Assembly: GCA_022842165.1 (NCBI GenBank)
Contig: JALHQC010000001.1
Location: forward strand, 62,001-126,000
Length of the DNA: 64,000 nucleotides
Origin: a bacterium
Lineage (GTDB): Bacteria; Pseudomonadota; Alphaproteobacteria; Rhizobiales; Aestuariivirgaceae
Reading direction: 5' to 3'
Under the pieces are notes generated by a model. That model saw nothing but the letters and a program-made list of their open reading frames with translations. It was not told the DNA's origin and searched no databases. A program made the translations under genes and the position numbers. Shown piece by piece: positions 16,670-25,856 of the stretch (position 1 is its first letter; the number at the start of each line of letters is the position of its first letter).

Positions 16670-17788
16670 ATGCTGATCGGCGTTCCGAAAGAAATCAAGA
16701 ACCACGAATACCGCGTCGGCATGACGCCCACTTCGGTGAAGGAAGCCGTGCGCCACGGCCACAAGGTGTGGGTCCAGGCCAATGCCGGTGCGGGCATCGG
16801 CGCAACCGATGCCGACTACACGCAGGCCGGTGCGGCGATCATCGCTTCCGCTGATGAAATCTTCGCCAAGGCCGACATGATCGTGAAGGTGAAGGAGCCG
16901 CAGTCGCAAGAGCGCAAGATGCTGCGCCCCGGCCAGATCCTCTACACCTATCTGCATCTTGCTCCAGATCCGGAGCAGACGAAGGACCTCGTCGCCTCGG
17001 GCGCCATCTGCATCGCCTATGAAACCGTCACCTCGGCGCGCGGCGGCCTTCCCCTGCTCGCTCCCATGTCACAGGTTGCGGGCCGCATGTCGGTGCAGTC
17101 GGGTGCGCATTGCCTTGAAAAGGCGCAGGGCGGACGCGGCGTGCTGCTGGGCGGCGTTCCCGGTGTTGCGCCTGCCAAGGTCGTCATCCTCGGCGGCGGC
17201 GTCGTTGGCACCAACGCGGCGCAGATTGCGCTCGGCATGGGTGCGGATGTCACCATCCTCGAAAAGAGCACCGACCGCATGGAAGAGCTGATCGCCCGCT
17301 TCGGCACGCAGCTGAAAACCATCTATTCGACGCAAGGTGCCGTCGAGGACGAATGCGCCGCGGCCGATCTCGTCATCGGTGGCGTACTGATCCCCGGTGC
17401 GGCGGCGCCGAAGCTCGTCACCCGCGCCATGCTGAAGGACTGGAAGCCCGGCTCGGTTCTGGTCGACGTCGCCATCGACCAGGGCGGCTGTGCCGAGACC
17501 TCGAAGGCCACCACGCATGCTGATCCGACCTACGTGGTCGACGGCGTCATCCATTATTGCGTGGCCAACATGCCGGGCGGCGTTGCCCGCACTTCGACCT
17601 ACGCGCTGAACAACGTGACGTTGCCCTTCGCGCTGGCGATTGCCAACAAGGGCTGGCAGAAGGCGCTGTCTGACGACACACATCTGAAGAACGGCCTCAA
17701 CGTCGCCCATGGCAAGGTCACCTACAAGGCGGTGGCGGACGATCTCGGCTATGCCTATGTCGCCGCCGACAAGGCGATGGCGGCTTAA
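16670..17788 (+). CDS. ald: Alanine dehydrogenase
   Basis: 372 aa, full length for the family. It starts with [16 protein letters not shown], has the substrate-binding HLAPDPEQT region and the NAD fold [22 protein letters not shown], and ends with the [18 protein letters not shown] segment. It catalyses reversible NAD-dependent deamination of L-alanine to pyruvate and ammonium in the cytoplasm. The ATG at 16670 is preceded by GGGAG at a good distance; longer in-frame extensions upstream cross the regulator's promoter and are unlikely. Alanine formed by pyruvate-dependent transaminases, such as the spuC product, could feed it. Confidence 0.95.
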   Translation: MLIGVPKEIKNHEYRVGMTPTSVKEAVRHGHKVWVQANAGAGIGATDADYTQAGAAIIASADEIFAKADMIVKVKEPQSQERKMLRPGQILYTYLHLAPDPEQTKDLVASGAICIAYETVTSARGGLPLLAPMSQVAGRMSVQSGAHCLEKAQGGRGVLLGGVPGVAPAKVVILGGGVVGTNAAQIALGMGADVTILEKSTDRMEELIARFGTQLKTIYSTQGAVEDECAAADLVIGGVLIPGAAAPKLVTRAMLKDWKPGSVLVDVAIDQGGCAETSKATTHADPTYVVDGVIHYCVANMPGGVARTSTYALNNVTLPFALAIANKGWQKALSDDTHLKNGLNVAHGKVTYKAVADDLGYAYVAADKAMAA

Positions 17789-17805
17789 GAGGCTCTACGC
17801 TCGAA

Positions 17806-17945
17806 GCTTTATCCTTCTCCGCCCGCGCAGCGGGTGGGGAAGGTGGACGCGAAGCGGACGGATGGGGTGGTTCCGCATGAAGAACCCCACCCGTCAGTTG
17901 CTGGCGCAACTGCCACCCTCCCCGCTGGCGCGAGGAGGGATGAAG
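17806..17945. repeat. GC-rich mosaic inverted repeat after ald (copy B)
   Basis: Between the ald and JmjC-like gene stops. It holds a GGGTGGGGAAGGTGG-type left part, an ACCCCACCC block near 17885 and the core CCACCCTCCCCGCTGGCGCG at 17913-17932, close to the cores of copies A and C. Here it lies between convergent genes, where the hairpins may also end transcription. Confidence 0.7.
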
Positions 17946-17949
17946 GAAT

Positions 17950-18891
17950 TCACATCCCCGTCTTGGGCTTCGTCTCGTAGTAGTAGTTGGCCTTCCTGCC
18001 GTAGATCAGCCCACGGAGCATTTTCCTTGCCGTCTCCGACTTGCGGATGGGATCGATCACCGCGCGCATCGCGTCATGGGCGATCACCTTCATCATATCT
18101 GCAGCCGGGGAAACGCCGGGCGGCTTCTGCGGCAGGCCGAAGCGGCGCAGCGTGCCGTTCATCAGCCTGATCTTGTTGAGGCGCAGCACTTCCGGCGTCT
18201 TCCACGTCATCGCCATCGAGATCGAGTAGCTGTCTCCTGTCGAAACCCAGTGCGGGATCATGTAGGGCATGTGCAGCGCGTCGCCTGGCTTCAGGCTGTG
18301 CAGTGTGGCGCGTTCCTCATACCAGGTCTCGTATTTCTGGTTCCGGTGCTTCGAGGGCGAAATCTCCATGTCTTCCTCGGAAATGAGCTTCCGGTCGTCA
18401 TTGTCGAAGGTGCGCACGAACTTGTCGCCCCTGATCTGGATCAGGATGTTTTCCTCGGCATCGAGATGGAAGGGAGTGGTGGCGTTGGCGGAGGATACGA
18501 AGATGAAGCCCTGCAGGTTGGAATAGTCGCCCGCCTTGCGGCCCGCGGCGAGGTTTGCCTGCTCCACGAAGGCTTCCAGCAGGGCGCGGTATTCGGGGTC
18601 TTCCTCCACCATCTTGATGACCATCCACGCGGTGGCGGTCTCGATCGAGCGGATCACGTCTTCGGCTGCCATGTCGATCTTCGGCACGTCCTCGGGCTTC
18701 ACGCCCACGGCCACCTTGCCGGAATTGTACTCGATCCTGTCGCGCGGCAGGGATTTCGCCAGTTCCACCAACCGGGGAAGCTTGAAAAGCGGATGATCGG
18801 CAAGACCGTGCTTCAGGGTGAAAGCCTGCTTCAGAAATTTTGCCGAGGCGATGACGGGATCAACTGAAACGATGCTTGCAGTGCTGTTCAT
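17950..18891 (-). CDS. Cupin-like/JmjC-type protein
   Basis: 313 aa. The central part has a JmjC or cupin-like iron site: TTPFHLDAEENILIQIRGDK supplies the HxD pair, and MPYMIPHWVSTGDS the distal histidine after SLKPGDALHMP. Such proteins are often 2-oxoglutarate-dependent hydroxylases, but the family is largely uncharacterised and rhizobial homologues are called transcriptional regulator without clear support. The start ATGA overlaps the stop of the upstream acetyltransferase-like gene, so the two are translationally coupled and may modify the same target. Confidence 0.65.
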   Translation of the reverse strand: MNSTASIVSVDPVIASAKFLKQAFTLKHGLADHPLFKLPRLVELAKSLPRDRIEYNSGKVAVGVKPEDVPKIDMAAEDVIRSIETATAWMVIKMVEEDPEYRALLEAFVEQANLAAGRKAGDYSNLQGFIFVSSANATTPFHLDAEENILIQIRGDKFVRTFDNDDRKLISEEDMEISPSKHRNQKYETWYEERATLHSLKPGDALHMPYMIPHWVSTGDSYSISMAMTWKTPEVLRLNKIRLMNGTLRRFGLPQKPPGVSPAADMMKVIAHDAMRAVIDPIRKSETARKMLRGLIYGRKANYYYETKPKTGM

Positions 18892-19988
18892 GAGCGGTGC
18901 CTTCCTGTCAGTTTGTAGAAAATGTCGCGGGCCGTGGTGCGGAGCTTCCGGCGCAGCTGCTCGCCCCTCACGGTCATCTGAAACCGGTTGACGCTGACCG
19001 TGGGCGCGGCGATCATCACGTTGGCGACCTTCAAACGGTCGCGCCAGAGATGGTTGATCATCGGGTGATCAGGGATGGCGCAGGAATCCGCCTGGGTGAT
19101 GCCTTCGGCGAAGATCTGTTCGGTCGCATGCAGGATCAGCAGCACGCCCGGCGAATACTTCGCCCAGCTTTCATCGAAGGCGATCTTTCCGAGCCACGCC
19201 TCGTTGCCATCGACGACGGCATACATCATGGCGATGGGCTTGCCGTCGAGCACCAGTTTCCAGAAGCGCAGGCGGCCCGTTGCCGCGAGCCCGCTTGCAG
19301 CTTCGTGCAGCGTGGCGACGGTTACCGCATTGGCCTTCAGGGCGGTGCCGCGGCGGCCTTTCCAACCCGCCGCCTCAAGGGTCAGGAGTTCGTCGACCCA
19401 CAAGGCTGGGTTGTCGCCGGGGCGCAGGCTCAGTGCCTCGAAGCGCCCCTGCTCGGCCAGCCTTGCCTGGAGGCGGCGGTATTCCTTGCGGCGTTTCCGC
19501 TCGAATGCAGTGTCGAACCATTCCGCAAAGCTGCCCTTTGGGCGGAGCACGGCGCGCTCCCAGCTTTCGATAACGGCGACATGTCCGGCGGCTTCCTCGA
19601 TCGCCTTCCAGAATTCGCCATCGGTTGGAACCGAATGCAGCAGAAGCGGCCCGTCGAGCTTCCGCAGCAGGGCATTTAATGCCGCACTGCCCGCATCGCG
19701 GCCAAGGTGAGGAACTGCGGAAAAACTCACAGGTGTCGAAACCGCCGCATGCGCGGACAAGGGGAAACGCCGTGGCCGGAGCGGCATTACCAGCTGCAGA
19801 CCGCCGGAATCGCGCACCTGTGCCAGAATCGTACCCGGCATCTTCCGCAAGGCGGGCAGCAGCAGTTCCGGCAGGTTGTTGCCCGATGGCGCCAGCGAAC
19901 GTGCGGCAAGCGCTTGCCATTCCGCTGCAATGGCAGCGTCAGGTCGCGTCAGGCTGCAGTCCATCAGTGTCCAGTTTGAAACAAGCAT
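18888..19988 (-). CDS. CelD/BcsL-type GNAT acetyltransferase
   Basis: About 366 aa. The C-terminal half has the Acetyltransf_6 (BioF2-like) pattern: FDTAFERKRRKEYRRLQARL, then TGRLRFWKLVLDGKPIAMMY and SPGVLLILHATEQIFAEG. Proteins of this type transfer acyl or aminoacyl groups, often to surface polysaccharides or in peptide formation. A TTG start at 20045 would add 19 residues; the ATG at 19988 is chosen but has only a weak ribosome site. The gene is coupled to the JmjC-like gene behind it by a 4-bp overlap. The substrate is unknown. Confidence 0.65.
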   Translation of the reverse strand: MLVSNWTLMDCSLTRPDAAIAAEWQALAARSLAPSGNNLPELLLPALRKMPGTILAQVRDSGGLQLVMPLRPRRFPLSAHAAVSTPVSFSAVPHLGRDAGSAALNALLRKLDGPLLLHSVPTDGEFWKAIEEAAGHVAVIESWERAVLRPKGSFAEWFDTAFERKRRKEYRRLQARLAEQGRFEALSLRPGDNPALWVDELLTLEAAGWKGRRGTALKANAVTVATLHEAASGLAATGRLRFWKLVLDGKPIAMMYAVVDGNEAWLGKIAFDESWAKYSPGVLLILHATEQIFAEGITQADSCAIPDHPMINHLWRDRLKVANVMIAAPTVSVNRFQMTVRGEQLRRKLRTTARDIFYKLTGRHRS

Positions 19989-20082
19989 GCCCCATGGTGG
20001 AGCAAATCCCGGACCAAAGCCTTTAACGGCCGGGGCTTGAGGCAAACATGCTTAAATTCGCACAAGCACCTGTTTCAAAACG

Positions 20083-20109
20083 AAAAAGCCAGCCCGAAGG
20101 CTGGCTTTT
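20083..20109 (-). terminator. Rho-independent terminator after rpmF
   Basis: A perfect stem with arms AAAAGCCAGCC (20084-20094) and GGCTGGCTTTT (20099-20109) around CGAA. Read on the minus strand it ends in a run of five U, 20 bp beyond the rpmF stop. Confidence 0.9.
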
Positions 20110-20129
20110 CGAAACTCAATTCAAGTCGA

Positions 20130-20315
20130 TCAGGCGTCGGACTTGACGGCCAGAACCTGGCGGCCCTTGTAGAGGCCGGTCTTCAGGTCGATGTGGTGGG
20201 GGCGGCGAAGCTCGCCCGACTTCTTGTCCTCAACCCAGGTGACAGTCTGCTCCTGGTGACCGGAGCGGCGCATGCCGATACGGCTCTTGGACATCTTCTT
20301 GCGTGGAACGGCCAT
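20130..20315 (-). CDS. rpmF: 50S ribosomal protein L32
   Basis: 61 aa, the usual size. It starts with [19 protein letters not shown] and continues into the L32 pattern of alphaproteobacteria ([18 protein letters not shown]), without the zinc-binding cysteines seen in some other bacteria. It is a structural protein of the large ribosomal subunit near the peptidyl-transferase exit. A strong terminator follows, and mtgA lies upstream on the same strand. Confidence 0.97.
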   Translation of the reverse strand: MAVPRKKMSKSRIGMRRSGHQEQTVTWVEDKKSGELRRPHHIDLKTGLYKGRQVLAVKSDA

Positions 20316-20387
20316 GTCGAAACTCCATAAGGAAAAGAGCGGTGGGAAGGCCCAACGCCCTTCAGTTGGCCGGGCTTATAACCTCGC

Positions 20388-21185
20388 TCAGCCTTTAAGG
20401 CAAGTGAGATAGGGAGCCATTCCGTTCATCCGGATCAGAATCCGGTTGGCGCTGGCCCGCACCCGTTTTGACGGCTTTCCCGCATGGCGCTTGATGGGAT
20501 TGGGGAGAACCGCCGCCAGAAGTGCCGCCTCGCGCTTGGTCAAGTCCTTGGCGGATTTCTTGAAATGGTGCTGGGCGGCAGCTTCAGCGCCATAGACGCC
20601 CGGAGCCCACTCGACGATGTTCAGGTAGATTTCGATCATCCGGCGCTTCGACCAGACGAAATCCATCCATAGCGCTACGGGGAGTTCGATCGCCTTGCGG
20701 ATGGCGAAACGTCCGTCCCACAGGAACAGGTTCTTGGCGGTCTGCATGGGGATGGTGGAGGCACCCCGCACCGGGCCTTCATCGTCATCGAAGGCATCCT
20801 CGATCACGCCCTGGAACTCGCGCCAATCGACGCCCCAATGCTCGCAAAACCTCGCATCTTCCGAGGTGATGACGGCGCGGGCCAGGTGCGGCGAGATGTT
20901 GTCGAGGCTGACCCACTGCTTGTCGATGCCATTTCCGGACAGCGCGCGCAGCAGCATGATGTTCGAAACCGGCGGCGGCACCACGGCATAAACCAGCGTG
21001 AGCACGATTGGCAGCGCCACCAGCACAGCGACAGCGTAGAATCCCCACCGCAGTAGCCTTCGCAGCCAGGGGCGGCGGGCATCCGGCAGGCGGCCGATCG
21101 AAGGCGGCAGATCAACCGCTGCCGGCGGTACCGCCGGAACGGGAACATGCGCCTCTAGCGCTGCTGGTTGAGTTTCGTCGCTCAT
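20388..21185 (-). CDS. mtgA: Monofunctional peptidoglycan glycosyltransferase
   Basis: About 265 aa, GT51 family. A single membrane helix (LLRWGFYAVAVLVALPIVLTL) anchors it. The catalytic domain shows AVITSEDARFCEHWGVDW with the first glutamate, GASTIPMQTAKNLFLW, and KRRMIEIYLNIVEWAPGVYG. It polymerises lipid II into glycan strands in the periplasm without a transpeptidase domain. The ATG at 21185 is preferred; a 17-residue extension is possible. The divergent ispA gene begins 40 bp away. Confidence 0.92.
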   Translation of the reverse strand: MSDETQPAALEAHVPVPAVPPAAVDLPPSIGRLPDARRPWLRRLLRWGFYAVAVLVALPIVLTLVYAVVPPPVSNIMLLRALSGNGIDKQWVSLDNISPHLARAVITSEDARFCEHWGVDWREFQGVIEDAFDDDEGPVRGASTIPMQTAKNLFLWDGRFAIRKAIELPVALWMDFVWSKRRMIEIYLNIVEWAPGVYGAEAAAQHHFKKSAKDLTKREAALLAAVLPNPIKRHAGKPSKRVRASANRILIRMNGMAPYLTCLKG

Positions 21186-21224
21186 GTCCTTAACAGTGTG
21201 GCGGATTAGCACAGGAAACGCCCC

Positions 21225-22103
21225 TTGTCCTTCCAAGTTGCCCTTGCCCGTTGCGCGGCCGAAACCGACGCCCTGCTCGACCAGCTGCTGCCGGCGGAGG
21301 CTGTTCCGGCGCGGCGCGTGGTCGAGGCCATGCGCTATGCAGCCCTGGGCGAGGGCAAGCGGCTGCGGCCATTCCTGGTGGTGGAGTCGGCCGCGCTGTT
21401 CGGTGTTGCACGGGAGCAGGCGTTACGGGCCGGCGCGGCGCTCGAATGCGTACACTGCTACTCGCTCGTCCATGACGATCTCCCCGCCATGGATGATGAC
21501 GATCTGCGGCGCGGCAAGCCCACGCTGCATAGGGCCTTCAATGAGGCGACTGCCATCCTGGCGGGCGACGCGCTGCTGACTTACGCATTCGAAATTCTCA
21601 GCGACGCGGCAACACACCCCGACCCCGCCGTGCGGCTGAAGCTTGTTTCCGGCCTGGCGAAAGCCGCTGGATTTGCCGGCATGGTGGGCGGCCAGATGCT
21701 CGATATCGAGGCCGAAACGCGAATCGATTCAGTGCTTTCGGACATCTCGCTCATCCAGTCTCTGAAGACCGGCGCGCTGTTCCGCTTTGCCTGCGAGGCC
21801 GGCGCCATCATGGGTGATGCTGACCCCGCACCTCTGCTCCACTACGCCGACAAGATCGGCCTTGCCTTCCAGATCGCCGACGACATTCTGGATGTCGAGT
21901 CAACTCCCGAAGCCTTGGGCAAGGCCACGCAGAAGGACCGGGTTCTGGGCAAGGCGACATTCGTTGATCTGCTGGGGCTGGACGAGGCCCGGCGCCGGGC
22001 GGCGGCATTGGTGGATGAGGCGATTGTTGGCTTAAAAGAATATGGTGAGAAAGCCGCTGTCCTGAACGATGCCGCGAAATTTATCGTGGCAAGGCAGAAG
22101 TAG
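21225..22103 (+). CDS. ispA: Short-chain polyprenyl diphosphate synthase (farnesyl/geranyl type)
   Basis: 292 aa. The first aspartate-rich motif is DDLPAMDDDD after SLVH, and the second is the DDILD of FQIADDILDVES; GEGKRLRPFLV supplies the diphosphate-binding arginines. It condenses IPP with DMAPP or GPP to make C15 diphosphate for quinones, hopanoids and undecaprenyl phosphate. The start is a TTG with AGGAAA upstream. A dxs gene often follows in this group, but here a hairpin repeat and the convergent ispG come next, so two isoprenoid genes lie tail to tail. Confidence 0.92.
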   Translation: MSFQVALARCAAETDALLDQLLPAEAVPARRVVEAMRYAALGEGKRLRPFLVVESAALFGVAREQALRAGAALECVHCYSLVHDDLPAMDDDDLRRGKPTLHRAFNEATAILAGDALLTYAFEILSDAATHPDPAVRLKLVSGLAKAAGFAGMVGGQMLDIEAETRIDSVLSDISLIQSLKTGALFRFACEAGAIMGDADPAPLLHYADKIGLAFQIADDILDVESTPEALGKATQKDRVLGKATFVDLLGLDEARRRAAALVDEAIVGLKEYGEKAAVLNDAAKFIVARQK

Positions 22104-22137
22104 CGTTTTTCTGAATCTCGCTCGAGATTGGCGCCTT

Positions 22138-22226
22138 AAGCTGGGTTCCCGCTTTCGCGGGAATGACGGAAGAAAAGGAAATTTTCTCAATATGCCGTCA
22201 CTCCCGCGAAAGCGGGGGCCCAGCTT
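22138..22226. repeat. Long inverted repeat between ispA and ispG
   Basis: Two 32-base arms, 22138-22169 and 22195-22226, pair with three mismatches around a 25-base AT-rich loop. Each arm itself contains the small palindrome CCCGC-TTTC-GCGGG. It lies between convergent genes and would form a very stable RNA hairpin in either direction. It probably acts as a bidirectional terminator and is of a type often dispersed in such genomes. Confidence 0.8.
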
Positions 22227-22257
22227 GACTTACCGCGCCAAGACGAAAAACGAAGCT

Positions 22258-23496
22258 TTACGCCACCGACTTGGCGCCCCAACGCCCCTTCACATAGCCT
22301 TCCACAATCTCCTTGAACTGGCCGGAGATGTTCTCGCCCCTCAGCGTCATCGCCTTCTTGCCATCGATGAAGATCGGCGCGGCGGGGAGTTCGCCTGTGC
22401 CGGGCAGCGATATGCCGATGTCAGCGTGTTTCGATTCGCCGGGACCATTGACGATGCAGCCCATCACGGCGAGCTGCAGGTTCTCGAAGCCGGGGTAATC
22501 TTTCCGCCAATCGGGCATGCGTTCGCGCACGTAGGACTGGATGTCCTGCGCCAGTTCCTGGAAGGTGGTGGATGTGGTGCGGCCGCAGCCGGGGCAAGCG
22601 ATCACCATGGGCGCGAATGCCCGCAGCCCCATCGTCTGGAGGATTTCCTGCGCCACGATCACTTCCTTCGTGCGGTCGCCGCCGGGTTCAGGCGTGAGAG
22701 ATATGCGGATCGTGTCGCCGATCCCCTCCTGCAGCAGCACAGCCAGCGCGGCGGTTGAAGCCACAATGCCCTTCGAGCCCATGCCAGCTTCGGTCAACCC
22801 CAAATGCAGCGCGTAGTCGCAGCGCTGGCCAAGCGAACGGTAAACCGCGATCAGGTCCTGCACTTCGGAGCATTTCGCCGATATGATGATCTTGTCCTTG
22901 CCCAGCCCCAGTTCCACCGCGCGCTCGGCAGACAGCAGCCCGGATTGCACGATCGCCTCGTGCATCACCTCGCGCACGTCCATCGGCTCTGCGGACTTGG
23001 CGTTCCTGTCCATCAGGTCGGTCAGCATCGCCTGATCGAGCGAACCCCAGTTGACGCCGATCCGCACCGGGCGGTCGAACTTCATCGCCGTCTCGATCAT
23101 CATCGAGAAATTGCGGTCTTTCTTCTCCCCGAAGCCGACGTTGCCGGGGTTGATGCGGTATTTCGCCAGCGCCTCGGCACAGGCCGGATTGTCGTTCAGC
23201 AGCGTGTGGCCGTTGTAGTGAAAGTCTCCCACCAGCGGCACATCAACGTTCCACTTGTCGAGCAGTTCGCGAATGCGCGGCACGGCTCTGGCGGACTCCT
23301 CGCGGTCGACCGTGATGCGGACAACCTCAGACCCGGCGCGCGCCAAATCGGCAGTCTGCCGCGCCGTTCCTTCCGCATCCGCCGTGTCGGTGTTGGTCAT
23401 CGACTGCACCATCACGGGTGCGCCGCCGCCCACCGTCACGTGCCCGACCTTCACGGGGATGGATTGTCGCCGGTTCCTGATCGCTGAATATGCCAT
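22258..23496 (-). CDS. ispG: 4-hydroxy-3-methylbut-2-en-1-yl diphosphate synthase
   Basis: 412 aa, GcpE family. The N-terminal barrel begins [20 protein letters not shown] with SMTNTDT. The [4Fe-4S] ligands are in [12 protein letters not shown] and [12 protein letters not shown], the latter followed by [12 protein letters not shown]. It carries out the penultimate reductive step of the MEP isoprenoid pathway. It starts six bases after the znuB stop on the same strand, so it may be read together with the zinc uptake operon, although it probably has other promoters too. Confidence 0.95.
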   Translation of the reverse strand: MAYSAIRNRRQSIPVKVGHVTVGGGAPVMVQSMTNTDTADAEGTARQTADLARAGSEVVRITVDREESARAVPRIRELLDKWNVDVPLVGDFHYNGHTLLNDNPACAEALAKYRINPGNVGFGEKKDRNFSMMIETAMKFDRPVRIGVNWGSLDQAMLTDLMDRNAKSAEPMDVREVMHEAIVQSGLLSAERAVELGLGKDKIIISAKCSEVQDLIAVYRSLGQRCDYALHLGLTEAGMGSKGIVASTAALAVLLQEGIGDTIRISLTPEPGGDRTKEVIVAQEILQTMGLRAFAPMVIACPGCGRTTSTTFQELAQDIQSYVRERMPDWRKDYPGFENLQLAVMGCIVNGPGESKHADIGISLPGTGELPAAPIFIDGKKAMTLRGENISGQFKEIVEGYVKGRWGAKSVA

Positions 23497-23502
23497 GGCT
23501 TC

Positions 23503-24312
23503 CTAATTGCGTTGCGGGATGACCAAGGTCAAGACGAAGAGAAGCCCCGCCGAGAGCACGATGGCCGGGCCAGAAATGGCATTGGCGAAAGCCGAAAGCG
23601 CCAGCCCCGCCATCACGGCCACGCCTGCCATCGCCGCGGCGATCACCGCCATCCGCTCTGGCGTTGCCGAAAGCCTGCGCGCCGCAGCGGCGGGGATGAC
23701 CAGCAGCGCGGTAATAAGCAGCAAGCCCACGATCTTCATCGAGATCGCCGTCATCAACGCGATCAGCAGGATGAAACCCAGTTCCACGCGCTGCACGTTC
23801 ACACCTTCCGCCTGGGCCAGATCCTCGTGCACGGAAATGGCGATCAGGTCGCGCCACAGGAAGGCCAGCACGAGCAATACCGCAGCACCGCCGGCCCAGA
23901 CGATCATGACGTCACGCGAGGAGACGGTGAGGATATCGCCGAACAGCAGGTCCATGTGATCGCCTGCCGCACCCGTCACCAGTCCCACGGTGATGAGGCC
24001 GAGGGCGAGCGAGGAATGCGACAGGATGCCCAGCAGCGTATCGGTGGCAAGCACGCGCTGCCGCTTCATGAGCATCAGCAGGATGGCGACGGCCACGGCG
24101 GTGGCCACCGCGCCTAGCGTGAGCGAGAACCCCAGCAGCAGGCCAAGGCCGACGCCGAACAGGCCCGAATGGGCCAGCGTCTCGCCGAAATAGGCCATGC
24201 GCCGCCAGACGATGAAGCAGCCCACCGGCCCCGCCACCAGGGCAATGCCGAGGCCTGCCAGAAGGGCACGCTGAAAGAAGGGTTCGGAAAGGATTTCAGC
24301 CATTGGCGGCAA
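23503..24312 (-). CDS. znuB: Zinc ABC transporter permease
   Basis: 269 aa, ABC-3 family with about eight membrane helices. AGLGIALVAGPVGCFIVWRRMAYFGETLAHS is split here as AGPVGCFIVWRRMAYFGETL, the family hallmark, and GLLLITALLVIPAAAARRLS marks the second half. It forms the inner-membrane channel for zinc, driven by ZnuC. A palindromic repeat of 119 bp separates it from znuC, unusual within an operon. No znuA binding protein is found in the window. Confidence 0.9.
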   Translation of the reverse strand: MPPMAEILSEPFFQRALLAGLGIALVAGPVGCFIVWRRMAYFGETLAHSGLFGVGLGLLLGFSLTLGAVATAVAVAILLMLMKRQRVLATDTLLGILSHSSLALGLITVGLVTGAAGDHMDLLFGDILTVSSRDVMIVWAGGAAVLLVLAFLWRDLIAISVHEDLAQAEGVNVQRVELGFILLIALMTAISMKIVGLLLITALLVIPAAAARRLSATPERMAVIAAAMAGVAVMAGLALSAFANAISGPAIVLSAGLLFVLTLVIPQRN

Positions 24313-24431
24313 CTACCCCACCCGCCGCGCTCGCGCTCGGCACCCTCCCCGCTGAAGCGAGGAGGGATGAGGATGACCATCCCTCTCCGCAGAGCGCGGA
24401 GGGTGGCCGCGTAGCGGCCGGGTGGGGGAAG
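24313..24431. repeat. GC-rich mosaic inverted repeat between znuC and znuB (copy C)
   Basis: It contains the core CACCCTCCCCGCTGAAGCGA at 24341-24360 followed by GGAGGGAT, the block CCCTCTCCGC facing GCGGAGGGT, and GGGTGGGG at the end. Its core matches copy A between soeA and soeB, base for base over at least 25 positions, in the opposite orientation to its operon. It splits two genes that must be expressed together. Confidence 0.75.
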
Positions 24432-25187
24432 TCAATGCTTGTGATCATGATGATGATTGTGGCCTTCATGGTCGTGGTCGTGATGGTGCGTGTAGGCCGC
24501 GATCATGCGCGCGGCGGAGGGCCCGAAGAGTTTGGCGAATTCCGGATCCTGCTGCACCTTTACGGGCCCGCCTTCGCAGCAGACATGGCCATTGAGGCAG
24601 ATCACGTGGTCGCTCTCCGCCATGACCATGTGCAAATCGTGGCTCACCATGAGGATGCCGCAGCGATGCCGCTTCCGCACCTCTGAGATCAGCTCGTACA
24701 TTCGCGCCTCGCCCATGAAGTCCACGGCCTGTACGGGCTCGTCCAGCACCAGAAGATCGGGCTTCCGCAACAGGGCGCGGGCCAGAAGCGCGCGCTGCAA
24801 CTCGCCGCCTGAAAGCCTTGTCACGGTGGCATTCTTCAGGTGCGGAATTCCAGTTTCGGCAAGCGCCGCGTCGATCTCGTCCTCGCTCGGTTTCAGGGTG
24901 AGAGACAGTAGACGCCTGACATCGAGCGGCACGTTGGGGATCAAGGGAAAGCGCTGCGGCACATAGCCGATGCGCAGGGATTTCGCGCGGACGATTTCGC
25001 CCGAAGATAGCGGCTGAAGCCCCAGCATGCAGCGCACGAGCGTGGATTTTCCCGCACCGTTGGGGCCAATGACGGTGACGATCTCATTGGGCCGCACGTC
25101 GATGTTCACCCGGTCCAATATGGTGCGGCCGCCGATCACCAGCGAGGCATCGCGGGCACTCAGGATCGCATTGGTTGCTTTCAGCAT
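24432..25187 (-). CDS. znuC: Zinc ABC transporter ATP-binding protein with His-rich tail
   Basis: 251 aa. Walker A is GPNGAGKST, the signature is LSGGELQR and Walker B is LLVLDEPVQAVD. The last about 20 residues are almost all histidine, aspartate and glycine (HHHDHDHEGHNHH), a probable zinc-binding tail that may buffer or sense the metal. It powers import through ZnuB. Its start overlaps the zur stop by one base, which couples transporter synthesis to the regulator. Confidence 0.93.
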   Translation of the reverse strand: MLKATNAILSARDASLVIGGRTILDRVNIDVRPNEIVTVIGPNGAGKSTLVRCMLGLQPLSSGEIVRAKSLRIGYVPQRFPLIPNVPLDVRRLLSLTLKPSEDEIDAALAETGIPHLKNATVTRLSGGELQRALLARALLRKPDLLVLDEPVQAVDFMGEARMYELISEVRKRHRCGILMVSHDLHMVMAESDHVICLNGHVCCEGGPVKVQQDPEFAKLFGPSAARMIAAYTHHHDHDHEGHNHHHDHKH

Positions 25188-25660
25188 TATGACGCCTCCG
25201 CGCAGGCTGAGCAGAGCCCCGTCACTTCAATCATGGTACGCTGCTCGGCAAAGCCCCGCGCCCCCGCAGCGGATTTCAGCCCGGCGAAAATCTCCGGTGC
25301 ATCGAGTTCGGCAACCGTGCCGCAGGCCTCACAGATCAGCATGGCGGCGGGCTGGCCCTCATGGGCGTGGGAACAGGCGACGAAGGCATTGCGGCTTTCG
25401 ATCTTGTGGACCAGTCCATGGGCCAGCAGGAATTCCAGCGCGCGGTAAACCGTGATGGGAGCCGGCCGCGTGCCCTGCTCGGCCATGCGCTCGATGATGT
25501 CGTAGGCTCCTACGGCGGAATGGCTGCGGGCCACGCAGCCCAGCACATCGCGGCGCTGCGCGGTGAGGCGCGAGCCCCGGCGCTCGCAGGTGTGCTCGGC
25601 ACGGGACAGAAGATCAGCTGTACATTTCGAATGATTGTGATGCAGTTCAGGGAAAGTCAT
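25187..25660 (-). CDS. zur: Zinc uptake regulator, Fur family
   Basis: 157 aa. An N-terminal winged helix (GSRLTAQRRDVLGCVARS, GAYDIIERM, PITVYRALEFL) and a C-terminal dimer domain with the structural zinc cysteines LICEACG and GLCSACAE. HSHAHEG-like residues (CSHAHEGQ) supply further ligands. It represses zinc uptake genes when zinc is plentiful. The operon zur-znuC-znuB follows from one-base overlap with znuC, and a perfect Zur-type palindrome lies three bases before its start, so the operon is autoregulated. Confidence 0.93.
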   Translation of the reverse strand: MTFPELHHNHSKCTADLLSRAEHTCERRGSRLTAQRRDVLGCVARSHSAVGAYDIIERMAEQGTRPAPITVYRALEFLLAHGLVHKIESRNAFVACSHAHEGQPAAMLICEACGTVAELDAPEIFAGLKSAAGARGFAEQRTMIEVTGLCSACAEAS

Positions 25661-25663
25661 GAT

Positions 25664-25678
25664 TGTTATAATATAACA
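25664..25678. promoter_or_regulatory. Zur box
   Basis: TGTTATA-A-TATAACA, perfect 7-bp arms around one base. It matches the GTTATAWTATAAC core known for proteobacterial Zur sites. It lies immediately upstream of zur and 57 bp upstream of the divergent cupin start, so it could govern both. Confidence 0.88.
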
Positions 25679-25825
25679 TCTTCATCTCCATTTCCAATGG
25701 AACTACGTTGGATTTCCGACAGGGAGACTCCATACATGACCGGCACCGCCAAACCGACCGTCTTCATCGACAACGACAAGGTGATCGTCACCGAATGGCG
25801 ATTCGCGCCCGGCGCCAATACGGGC

Positions 25826-25833
25826 TGGCACCG
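25826..25833. repeat. Target site duplication, left copy (TGGCACCG)
   Basis: Eight bases repeated exactly at 28709-28716. IS1-family transposition usually gives 8-9 bp duplications. Removing one copy with the element restores the cupin reading frame. Confidence 0.92.
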
Positions 25834-25854
25834 GGTAGTGTCTCAGTTTGAAAT
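25834..25854 (+). repeat. Left terminal inverted repeat
   Basis: Starts GGTAGTGTCTCAGTTTGAAA; 21 bases identical to the reverse complement of 28688-28708. The stop codon of the 50-aa peptide gene lies two bases inside it. Confidence 0.93.
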
Positions 25855-25856
25855 CG

